64,000 nucleotides of DNA from Cinnamomum chago (Eukaryota; Streptophyta; Magnoliopsida; Laurales; Lauraceae): the NCBI GenBank assembly GCA_038049695.1, contig CP142453.1, forward strand, positions 19,472,001-19,536,000, in the 5' to 3' direction. Positions 11,700-22,600 of this stretch are shown here, one piece after another (position 1 is the stretch's first letter; every line of letters begins with the position of its first letter). Below the pieces are notes generated by a model. That model ran no database searches, was not told where the DNA came from, and was given only the letters and a program-made list of their open reading frames with translations. Made by a program: the position numbers and the translations under genes.

Positions 11700-12531
11700 A
11701 CTGTCTCATCAAGAACACATGCATATCAGTATATCCAGATGCGTGCTACTCTTAAAAGATCTCCGGTGCATTATAATCTTGATCATTCTTTGGAAAAAAA
11801 AAACTCAAACCTGCACTTGAATAAACAAGCTTTAACATCAAACACAAAATCCATGAGTTTAATACTTCTCTTTACGACCTCCTATTCCCTCAAAGAAGGA
11901 AACTAAGACTTGGAAAGATAGGAAGTAAAAGGAGGTGAGAGACGTGGGTATTTGGTAAAAAAGAAAATGAAATCATAAGTGAGATACTTTCAATATTCAA
12001 GAGGGAGAGATTTTAAGAGGTGCAAGCACGGCAAAAGCTAAGTAGGGGGATTTAAAATTATATATATTCAAGATTTTAAAGGGAGAGATTTTAAGAGGTA
12101 AAAACTAATAGATAATGAAGTCTTAACAATAAATTAAACTGATAGAGACTTATGGAGAGAGGATAACAAGAGAGAGGCGAAAAATGAAAGAATGGTTCCA
12201 TGATTCAATAGAGATTTTAGAAGTCAAATAGGATTTGGAATCATCACAGATAACAAAAAGGAAAAGAAAATAGTTAGTTATAGAAAATTCAAAATTCCCT
12301 CTCCCTCCCGCCTCCCTCTTTCCATCCCCCCCTAGACGGTCTGTTGGAGGGGACGGTGGTAGCCAGGTGAGGGTAGGGTGGGGTGGGGTGGGGTGGGTAA
12401 GTGCTGAAAGAAGTTGGAGGAGGAAGAGACTTTTGATAGATGTCCTAAATAGTTTTACAAGGGATATATTGGTCATGGAAAAAAGGACGCGGAAAGATAA
12501 GCCTGGGTTGTGGAAATAGCAGCTCTCAGTT
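11700..12531. other. Intergenic sequence between copia and MULE
   Basis: No gene is recognised. The main feature is a run GGGTAGGGTGGGG... at 12370-12396 with at least five G-tracts of three or more on the plus strand, a candidate G-quadruplex. Confidence 0.5.
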
Positions 12532-13537
12532 TAAAAAGAAGGATTAATTAGCGAAAGGTCCCTCGAATGGAATGTTTCCAGCCTCCAGTCCAGGCGGATT
12601 CTATTTAAAGGCTCTGGTCCAAGCAGTTAGAATGTTTGCAGCCTAAGGTCCCTCTATCCACACGGTTTCAATTTTGAAGACTAATTTACCCCTGTAACCG
12701 TCGCAGCATGCAGTGGAGTGGTCCCCAACGTGTCACTATTATTTAGCCACGATTTAAGTGCATAAGTGGGGAAGTTATTACTGATATGCTCCTGTCATCC
12801 AGCGCAGATCTCATTTTTTGAATCTAAACCTGCAATCGCTTATGATATTGAATCTGAATGTAGAAACCTAACGAGAGAGAGATTCATTGTTTGCGGAACA
12901 GATTGCAGATCAATATTTTGGTAGGAGTTCTATTGTAATTGGATTATAGTCTCGTATATTGATTGGCTAGGAAACAGTTCATTGGCTTGGAAGCAGAAAC
13001 CAGATCCAAACGTTGGGAAGGGATTCATCTTTTTTTAGGTAAGCGATTTTTTCTGTTTACATAAGAGATTATGCAGTTTTTGTTATATGAATGTGTAGAT
13101 ATATACATATTTCTGATGCGCATGCTCAATTCTATTCTTATTGGTTTTTAGCTGTGTAGTTTGATTTACTGTATAGCAGATTTCAAATCTAACTTTTGTG
13201 TAGCAGTTCTATCTTTTATATGGACGTGAAGTTGTTTCAGATCTAACTTTTGTGTAACAGTTCTATCTTTTATATGGACTTGAAGTTTTTCATTTTTCTT
13301 TTCGAGTGTTGATAGTTAGGTTTCTTTAGTTTTGTTGGTGATGAAGTATTCAATTTGTATCAGCTCAGTTGATGTAGAAATGATTTGATGGTCATGCATT
13401 TAGATTAGCTAGAGCATGACTTATTTACCAGTCTTATTTCAGAGCTGCATTGTGGAAGAAGTAATGTAATCTAAGATATTTGACTTTTAGCATGAAATTT
13501 ATCTGACTGTTAATCAGACAAATCGTAGTTTGTGTAA

Positions 13538-13980
13538 TTTTATCTGAGTTATATACACAATATCTGATTTCTGTATTGAATTTATCTGAGTTATGTACAA
13601 TTTATCTGAGTTGTGTACAATTTATCTGAGTTGAGAGCCAAAATTTATCTGAGTTATGTACAATTTATCTGAGTTCAGAGCCAAAATTTATCTGAGTTGT
13701 GTACAATTTATATGAGTCATGTACAATTTATCTGAGTTTATCTGAGTTGTGTACAATTTATCTGAGTCATGTACAATTTATCTGAGTTAAGAGCCAAAAT
13801 TTATCTGAGTTATGTACAGTTTATCTGAGTTAGGTACAATTTACCTGTGTCATGTACAATTTATCTGAGTTTAGAGCCAAAATTTATCTGAGTTATGTAC
13901 AGTTTAACTGAGTCATGTACAATTTATCTGTGTTATGTACAACTTATATAAGTTTAGAGTCAACATTTATCTGAGTCATT
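13538..13980 (+). repeat. Array A: TTATCTGAG units in the transposase 5' intron
   Basis: About 16 exact TTATCTGAG plus several variants, spaced mostly 20-23 bp, with linkers such as TTATGTACAA and TTGAGAGCCAAAA. It lies in a putative 5' UTR intron with donor GTAAGC at 13039 and acceptor TTTACAG ending at 14037, immediately before the transposase ATG. Confidence 0.9.
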
Positions 13981-14037
13981 TACAGTTTTTGCAATGATAG
14001 TGGCCATTTATATTCATTGAATCTTGTTGTTTTACAG

Positions 14038-14635
14038 ATGTCACAGCCGTTATTGCTTCTCTGTAAGTATGGCATGCTTACGACTGTTATTCATTTGAGT
14101 CGGGGTATGAGCTATGATGGTTTGATGCGTCAAGTTTGTAACAAGTGGAGAAATCTTACAATGAACATGGTTTGTTTTACTTATGCGTTGCCTGGCCACC
14201 CAAAGTGCTTGCTGGACAGCGATTCGGATCTAATGAACTTGTCCATGCTGGCTTCTTCAATGGGATTGGGGACAGTTGATGTATTTGTATCAGAATCACA
14301 GGAATCGGAGGACGATGATCAAGAGGAAATTGGTGATCATTTAGCTGAAGATGCCCTACCATTAGTGGGGTACGAGGATACAGATATAGAGACAGATCTT
14401 CTTCCACAGTTTTGTACCCACAAGGAGAAGATGTTGCTGTCTTCCGGCTGGGCAAGTGGTATTAGAGATGTGGGGCAGAGGTTTGAGGGTGGTGTTGGGG
14501 AGCTTAGAAGTGTATTGTGCAGATATTCAATTGAGATTGGGTTTGAATTTGTATATGTGAAAAATGATAAATTCACCAGGACTCAGATAATTTCATCCAT
14601 GAGTCAGATAAATTCACCCAGGACTCTGATAATTT
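14038..14635 (+). pseudogene. MULE transposase N-terminus, truncated by repeat array
   Basis: The ATG at 14038 follows directly on the splice acceptor ending at 14037. It begins M-S-Q-P-L-L-L-L-C-K-Y-G, typical of plant MuDR-type transposases with an N-terminal PB1-like domain (about residues 1-90). An acidic linker follows, then the start of the MuDR N-terminal domain with G-Q-R-F near residue 150 and Y-V-K-N-D near 178. Here homology stops: the rest of the frame is TCAGATAA repeat. The DDE catalytic domain, zinc knuckle and SWIM region are absent. Family knowledge: the full protein binds the element ends and cuts DNA. This copy can at most make the N-terminal part. Confidence 0.8.
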
Positions 14636-14990
14636 GAGTCAGAACTCAGATAATTTCACTCATGAATCAGATAACTTGATTCAGAAGTCAGATAAATTCA
14701 TTCATGAGTCAGATAAATTTCACCAGGACTCAGATAATTTGAGTCAGAACTCAGATAATTTCATACAGGACTCAGATAATTTCATATATAAGTCAGATAA
14801 TTTCATCCATTTGTCAGATAATTTCAGCCAGAACTCAGATAATTTCACCAATCACTCATATAACTTGATTCAGAAGTCAGATAAATTCATTCATAAGTCA
14901 GATAATTTCACCTCGACTCCGATAATTTCATCCATGAGTCAGTCAGAACTCTGATAATTTCTATCAGAAGTCAGATAAAATTCCACCAGA
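14577..14990. repeat. Array B: 21-bp TCAGATAA repeat replacing the transposase core
   Basis: About 15 exact CAGATAA plus variants with a regular 21-bp period (for example 14645, 14666, 14687, 14708). Because 21 is a multiple of three, the array stays open in a frame that encodes heptads of the pattern S-D-N-F-I-x-x. Read on the plus strand, its units are opposite to those of array A. Confidence 0.88.
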
Positions 14991-15230
14991 GATTAGAACA
15001 AAAGATTGTATAGTGCTGACGTACGGAGACATTGACAGGAATAATTCTATTTACATTCATTCACAAATGTGAGAATTACATTGACAGAAATGTTTGTCCA
15101 ACCTTCATGTGAACCAAAAAAATACATTCACAAGTCTGTTGAACATTCACTTTTCATATAAAGAGATTTACATAAAATACATCAACTTGATTGAAAACAA
15201 ATTGTTTGTCTCATTGCTGTAGTTTTTTCG
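14991..15230. other. Convergent 3' region between the two MULE genes
   Basis: Unique AT-rich sequence that would form the 3' UTR of the minus-strand gene. No coding capacity or repeat unit is seen. Confidence 0.4.
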
Positions 15231-17314
15231 TCAGTTCTCGAAGTCATCATCAGCAGCTAGTTGCTTGGCTTGGTAGTTTTCAAGTGACCAGCTGCAATGC
15301 TTGTTGTTTAGGAACTTGGTTACGCCAAATATCAGCGATATATCATTTGCAGTGAGTGGCACATAGGACCTTCCTAATCTGAATTGCCTTCGTTGTGTGT
15401 TGTATGTATCAATGATCAAGATAATGTCCTTGTCATTCTTTCTGCACATCTGTTCAGATAATTTGTTGTCCAACATGCATTCCAAAAGGCTCCAGAATGG
15501 AGTCTTTCTTAATTCAACTCTGTGGACTTCAGTGATCATTTGTTTGATGCTTTGGACGAGTGAAACAGTTGAGACCAGATTTGATCTGAACTGGTAATGA
15601 GCGCTAGGCTTCTCAGCATCTATGTCTTCACTGACTTCTTTCTTGTTTGATGGTTTATCTTCCACCCTCTTTCTCTTGTTGTGTTTTACTCCTGTATATA
15701 GTAAAATAACTCAAATTCATATCACAAAAAGATTAAAACAACTGAATACAGAACACAGATAAATTGCACAATACACAGATAAATTTATCTTAAACTCAGA
15801 TAAATTTGACATAATCTCAGATAAATTTGATATAAGTTCAGATAAATTGTCACAGAAGTCAGATAAATTGTCACAGAAGTCAGATAAAATTGATATAAGT
15901 TCAGATAAATTGTTAGAAAGTCAGATAAAATGACACAGAAGTCAGATAAATTTGACACAAGTTCAGATAAATTGTTAGAAAGTCAGATAAAATGACACAG
16001 AAGTCAGATAAATTTGACACAAGTTCAGATAAATTGTTAGAAAGTCAGATAAAATGACACAGAAGTCAGATAAATTTGACATAGAAGTCAGATAAAATTA
16101 AAATAAGTTCAGATAAATTGTTAGAAAGTTAGATAAATTGTCACAGATAAATCATATGAAGTTGATTTAAACTCAGATAAATTTGATATAAACTCAGATA
16201 AATTCATGAAACACACAAAAGGCTTGTTCAATTTTCAGTCGAGCATCACACTCTCTTGGTTTTAATCTAAGATAAAGCCAATAGAAATTGATTCAACATC
16301 ACACAGAACACAGATACAACTGCACAATACACATATAAATTTATCTTAAACTCATATGAAGTTGATATAAACTCAGATAAATTTGATATAAGTTCAGATA
16401 AATTGTCACACAAGTCAGATAAATTGTCACAGAAGTCAGATAAAATTGATATAAGTTCAGATAAATTGTTAGAAAGTCAGATAAAATGACACAGAAGTCA
16501 GATAAATTTGACACAAGTTCAGATAAATTGTTAGAAAGTCAGATAAAATGACACATAAGTCAGATAAATTTGACACAAGTTCAGATAAATTGTTACAAAG
16601 TCAGATAAATTGCCACCACAGAAGTCAGATAAAATTGATATAAGTTGAGATAAATTGTTAGAAAGTCAGATAAATTGTCACAGATAAATCATATGAAGTT
16701 GATTTAAACACAGATAAATTTGATATAAACTCAGATAAATTCATAAAACACATAAAAGGCTTGTTCAATTTTCAGTCCAGCATCACACTCTCTTGGTTTT
16801 AATCTCAGATAAAGCCAAGAGAAATTGATTCAACATCACACAGAACACAGATAAATTGTAAAAATACACAGATAAATTTATCTTAAACTCAGATAAATTT
16901 GATATAAACTCAGATAAATTTGATATAAACTCAGATAAATTCATGAAATACACAAAAGTCTTGTTGAATTTTCAGTCCAGCATCACACTCTCTTGCTTTT
17001 AATCTCATTTAAAATCAAGAGACATTGATTCAACATCGCACAAAACACAGATAAATTGCAAAAATACACAGATACATATCATCAAAGAGTAAGATAAGTG
17101 AATACAGATCACAAATAAATTGCACAAGGCACAGATAAATTTATCTTAGATTCAGATATGAATGTTATACATTTGGTTCAACATTTCTAATTTATACAAA
17201 AATGACAGACATTATAAGCCAAAAAAAGAAAAAAATCTGACTCTGGATACCTTCAACTCTCTGTTCCTTTTGCCCTTGGCTTTCTGAAACTATTGAGGAC
17301 TTCGTTCTGGCCAT
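15231..17314 (-). CDS. MULE-borne gene of the ULP1-protease-associated type, two exons
   Basis: Exon 1 runs 17314-17251 and starts M-A-R-T-K-S-S-I; exon 2 runs 15691-15231. The 1559-bp intron (17250-15692, GTATCC...TATACAG) consists largely of array C, and the frame joins cleanly at a split glycine codon. The protein of about 174 residues has a lysine-rich N-terminus, then K-T-P-F-W-S-L-L and F-R-L-G-x-S-Y-V-P-L-T-A-N-D-I-S-L-I-F-G. This block precedes the C-terminal ULP1 cysteine protease in proteins carried by certain plant MULEs. The protease domain itself is absent because the stop follows at 15231. Function is unknown; this is probably a truncated passenger gene. Family assignment is from memory of the motif. 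Confidence 0.65.
15745..17160. repeat. Array C: TCAGATAA tandem units with higher-order repeats
   Basis: Roughly 45 exact CAGATAA, spaced 20-21 bp. A 62-bp triple unit (linkers TTGTTAGAAAG, ATGACACAGAAG, TTTGACACAAGT) is repeated several times. A spacer containing AGCATCACACTCTCTTG recurs with offsets of 537 and then 200 bp, so the array has higher-order structure. On the minus strand, the sense strand of the host gene, the unit reads TTATCTGA. Confidence 0.9.
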
Positions 17315-17905
17315 TTCCTGATTGGGTTTTCGTTATTAGAAGAGGAAGCAGAGAGAATGGTAGAAAATCATTCAAATCGGTGATTAACAGTAAGATAGGG
17401 TTTCCAAACCAAAAAGAGTGAGAAACTTTGAACTTACAATGGAAATGAGTATTTTGAACTGTATTTGTATGCTTTCGGAAACAGTTATGCAGTTGTGGAA
17501 CCGTCTTCTGAAACTAGGGTTTCTATGTCGTCTTTCTTGTATCTCCTCTTGTCGAAATCGAAGATATCTTTGATGCAAACTCTAACTTGCAATGAAACAG
17601 TTAATCTAAGGAAAGTTTTTGAAATTTCTATCTAACCTGCTGTTACTCGTTGCATGTAGTCACAGAGACGAGAATGTCGCATTCTTCGTCGTTTCTTTCC
17701 TGTTTCAGAATATTCGAAAGTCTTTTTGCAATATGAGTGTAACGCTTTCGTTGGCCTTATCTTAATAAAGACAGAATGAATGTAAGGGCAAATTAGACCT
17801 CTTACGTACCAAATTGTGAATGAGGGACCTTTGGCTGGACGTTTTTTTTTTTGTGGACTGTTTGCAATAAAGTGAGGAGTTGAGGGACCTCCGACCAAAG
17901 TCCCC

Positions 17906-18133
17906 TAAAAAGAATCCTCAAGGCCTAGTGGCCAAAAATGAACAAGTGATCAATCTTTAGGTGCCCTCTATTTTATTGGAAGCGAACTTGGAACGGTTTT
18001 GAGAGATTTTCAGAGGTCCCAGTTGACAGGATCCAGAGCCCCAGCACACCGCAGGGCCCACGTGGAGTTTTCTTTTCCAACTGCCTACCTTTCTCTCTCC
18101 CTCTAACAAACTGGCAACTTACCCTTTTTATTC
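17906..18133. other. Intergenic, probable UKL upstream region
   Basis: It begins with the right target duplication of the MULE. No clear TATA box could be fixed before the UKL 5' UTR. Confidence 0.35.
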
Positions 18134-18247
18134 TCTGCATTTCATTCCACACGAAACGGACATTTTCAAGCAACCTTGGTCATCTTCATATTCATCTCTT
18201 ACATATCATCATCTTCTTCTGCTCTTTTGGACTGTAGAGAGTAAAAG
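18134..18247 (+). other. Probable 5' UTR exon of the UKL gene
   Basis: A CT-rich stretch with TCATCTTCTTCTGC ends in AAAAG followed by a good donor, GTACGT, at 18248. The matching acceptor is TCGTCAG ending at 19673, eleven bases before the start codon. The left boundary is arbitrary. Confidence 0.5.
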
Positions 18248-19684
18248 GTACGTAAGGCCAGATATTTCTAGCCGATGTGTGTGTGTGTTTTTATTTTTTT
18301 TTATTTCTCCCTTTTCTGATTTGATTAATAAATTTAATATTCATAGTGGGGTGTCCTCATCTCTGTGGCTTGTACTTATATTGATGGCATTAGGTTTGAC
18401 TATGAGGTGGGACCCACATGGATGCTTGGCAATCAAGTGGTGGGACAGGGGCTTGCTTGGTTAGATTTTATGTGGGCCCCGCCAAATGATTCTGGCCCTT
18501 AAAGGGTGAATCAGTTTAATGGGTAAGGGATTTTTGGGGTTTGGATGCATTCTGAGAATGTGGGCCCTGTGTGGCATGGTTGGGTAAAAGATAGTGGGTG
18601 ATGGATCTTTTGCCTTTCATGTTTTGTTGGATGATTCTTTGGTGATTTCTGTTTTAGGTCAGCTATTGTTTTGCCAGAATCTTATGGGGGTGATGAAATT
18701 ATAACACCCTTAATCGGTAAAATACAGGGACAGATGTATGAAATGTGTGTTTGTAGATTGAACACTGATGAATTAGGGCATTGTAAATTCTTGTTTGTCC
18801 TCAATCTTTGTATCTTTTACTGTGCATTAATGAAGCGTCTGATTATAAATGTAGACCCAAGGTGAACATAAAAAATGACCGTCACTAATCCCCCTTTAAT
18901 CGAAAGTGAATCAAGAGAGGGTGGGAAATGAGTTCCCAGCCATCACCCTAGTAATTCAAATCCGAGGAAAATCAAGCCCCCAACTACATTGCTACCTTAT
19001 ATTGTTCACACCTCGCCTTTTTAGTAATCCTTTGGTGGAGCATATTTGACCATGGATTCCTATGCATTTAATTCCCATGTATTCTATATCAAACAAACAT
19101 GCCCTTAGTGGGGGGAACATATTTACTTTACTGTGACTTCCTCCTGAGTCCTGATATTAGTCTTTGTAGTTGATATCATCAATCAGTTCATCACTTCATC
19201 CCCACAAGCATTGAAGCTTGAATGGAGATTTTAACTAAAATTTTGTATACTTGATATCTTGAGGTTTTTTTTGGATCACAAAGAGTAGAAGTGTAAAATA
19301 GTTGTTTCATAAAGAATGTCAGGGATTCAAGGGTGCGTGCGAGGGATAGTTGGAATTGCTCTTCATAAATGTTAAATTTTTTAACAGATTCGGAGGAAGA
19401 AGTTGCAGTGGACATGTGTTATTTGCTAATAATAAAGTAAAAAGACATCATTACCAAAATAAAAAGGAATGTCATTGGGAAAACAAGGAGTTGCTATGTT
19501 TAGTTGCCTCTTTCTTTGATCAAACATTAAAAAAAAAACTTAGGTGTGTGAATTTCAAGGATAATATTCTTGTTATTTACCTGGTATCCTAATGCAAATT
19601 CTCCAGAATCCAGATTACTTCCTAAAAGTACTTCGATATTTCTATGCTCCTAATGTTTTTTTTTCCTCGTCAGCATCAAAGTTG

Positions 19685-22600
19685 ATGGATTCTCAATCTC
19701 AATCGGTAGTTGGCTTGACAGAGACCATTAAAGATCGGATTTGTGGGCTCCAACAGCAAGTCTTGGTTCCAAGAACTTCAGATGCTGAGTCTCCAGAAAC
19801 CTCAAAAGATAAAGTTTCGCCTAAGCAACCTTTTGTAATTGGTAATTGTCACTTAACTTTTGTTCGTCTTGTTTTTGTAATTAACTATTCAAGCAAAGAA
19901 AGAAAATCTTCTCTCTTCGTTATTATATGGCAGATGTGATATTTTATTTTTCTTAATAGAAGTCCACTATTAAAACTCAGGTTACTTTGTAAAAAAGAAA
20001 AAAAAGAAAAAAAAACTTTTGATCGATTTTGTTTGCTTAGGCCTTCCATTCTTCTCAGGGAAAAAAGTTATGAATTTGTACATGCAACTTAATGGAGAAC
20101 TTTTGACTAATTGATTTCTTCTCATGAAACCGATATATTATGATTTTTTCTTTTGTTATTCAACTGTAATAAAGAGAATCTTGTCACAGCATCATGTTGT
20201 GTTTCTGGGTTAATTATTAACTATTTTCACATATTTAAGGTGTTGCGGGTGGAACTGCATCTGGGAAAACAACTGTTTGTGATATGATTATTGCGCAGCT
20301 TCGAGATCAACGGGTTGTTCTTGTCAATCAAGTATGTTTCTTTTTCTTGCATCATACATTGTATCTTGTTGGAATATGTATCTATTTTCAAATTTATTAG
20401 ATGCATTCATAAATCATAATCCAATCAATCATAGCTAAACTACAACTGAAGAATTTGGAAAAATAGTGGTTTTGTCTGAAGTTGCAGGTTCTTGATTCTT
20501 GATTCTTAAATGAAATTGTAACCACTCTATTCTTCTGATTTTTTCCTGAATTTTTTATCATAAAAATTTATAAACATATATTAATAAAGGAGGTATCAAA
20601 TATATCCCATGCATCATGATGTTTATTGTCGGTGCTTTGATATGCTGAAATATGTTTTGCAGTGGTCCCGACGATATGGACATCAACATAAGAATTGACA
20701 TGATATTGATATACTCCTAGCTGCTCAATATTTGTATTGTTTTTAAAATACTGATGACGTATTCTAGTTTAAGATTTAGAATTATTTCTAATAGTTGTTT
20801 GAGAATTTTTCATGCCTACATATATTACAAACATCAATTAGTTAACTACTCCATAGCCCCCAAGAAAGGAAAAAAAATGTCAACATCTCATTTAACTCTC
20901 AAGCAGCGAATAGTTCTGAAAGACATTGCAAATAGAAATGTTAATATCATATGTTTGAATGTTCCTTCTTGCTTAAACCATCAAAAAAGAAAAAAAATAC
21001 AATTATTGCTTAAATATTGTAGAGTGCATGCAACCTTGTTTCACATTTTTTATCAATAAATCTTTTTTTATTGGAAACAATTACACTGGGATATCTGAGG
21101 CTGATGGTTAGAACTTTGAATGCTATAGTGCATTTCCATTTTTATGACTGTGTAACACCGATCTTTAAAATGTAACAAAGAACCTATGCCCTTCATATGA
21201 AATGTGAAAGCAAATCTCATTTTAGAGTGGATTATTTTTTTTTTCCATTTTTTTTTAAAACATGCCTAATGGATTGAAATCACTTTGCCAGGATTCAATG
21301 AAAATTTTACATTCTTTGATTTGTATACATGTGTTTGTGTGATTTGTAGGATTCATTTTATTGCACACTGTCTGATGAGCAATTAAAACAAGTTCACGAG
21401 TACAACTTTGACCATCCGGGTAAGAACACATGTTGACCACATGATCAGAAGTCATCTTTAAGAATAGTTTACAGAAAACTAAATTTTTATATCAATGTCT
21501 TCTCGAGTTAATTTTCCAACTTTTATGCTATTGAGAATTTAGATAAGCATTGGACTATTTATTGCATATGGATGACCTTTGTTATATGATTGCCCCATAT
21601 GCCTCTAAAATCAGTTGCCTATCCCTGTATGAGCATTTTAACTAATTGGAGACTGTCTTATGTTGTGTTAACAATTTGGATGTGTTTCTCAGCATAAAGC
21701 TATTCTTTCAATGCCATGAAGAGTGAATTTTAATCTTTTGAGGTGAAATGGGTCTGATCTAAATTTAAGTCTGAAATAATTTTCATTAATCAAACCCAAA
21801 TCCTTATGCAACTTTAATCAGCCAATAGCAATCACATTGTAAACAAAGGCCAAATAAATGACTTAGTCGGTTCACAATAGAACGTGCAGTCCAATAAAAT
21901 AAAAAAAAAACCCAATCAAACGTGTATTAATGATTCAGAGCTTCAACACAAAACCTTGTAACCTTGTGTTTCTTGGAATCTTGAAACAAAATTCTTTATG
22001 TATTCATCTCCTAGTTACCCATACGATTGTCTTCGGATGGGTGAAAGTCCAAGCGAATTGTGATATGACACAAAGGGTGGAAAATTCCTTTCTTCATTCA
22101 CTTGCATCATTGCATGGACTAGAGGTGTTCAATTATCATTATTCCATCTTCAAGTTTCAGCCACAGTTCTCCCTACTTCTTGGAATCTACTTGAGTATTC
22201 TTGCATTTTTCCTACTTGAATTGTCGGAGCAAATGCTTATGAAATCAAGACCTATTTCAGGCTTAAACGCAGCAGCAAATTGAATGAATGATCTGGTGTT
22301 TTTTTGCTGCCTTGACTTGATTTTTTGGTTTCGATAGCAGATCATGTGAAGTTTTTGGCCCTCGAGATACACAATGGCATTTCACCACGGGAAGAAGATG
22401 GGTCTCGCACCCACATTTAACAAAGAAAATGAAAGGGAGTTTGCAAGTTAACTGTAATACTATTAATCAACTAAGTTGGTAAAAAAAAAAATGCTACATT
22501 GGTGTAAATATAAAATTAAAACCTTATTTCAAAGCTGTGCCATCCAAAATAGTATAATCTGATCATAGCCATTTAACTTTCGGGAGATTAAGAAGTAACT

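Larger units (their letters stand above)
12541..17905. mobile_element. Mutator-like element (MULE) with two convergent genes
   Basis: A perfect 9-bp duplication TAAAAAGAA flanks the 5365-bp element at 12532-12540 and 17906-17914. The ends are only weakly inverted repeats. Read inwards, both share AGGTCCCTC at offset 16-24 and CAGTCC at offset 46-51, plus a second AAGGTCCCTC further in. Inside are a MuDR-type transposase fragment on + and a gene of the type linked to ULP1 proteases in plant MULEs on -. Three tandem arrays of a TTATCTGA/TCAGATAA unit fill most of the non-coding space. The transposase catalytic core is missing, so it is non-autonomous today. Confidence 0.88.

Noticed and set aside
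13538-17160. The regular short repeats as a CRISPR array
   Set aside because: Units are degenerate, linkers are themselves repeated instead of unique spacers, the arrays lie in introns of a transposon in a plant nuclear genome, and no cas gene exists.
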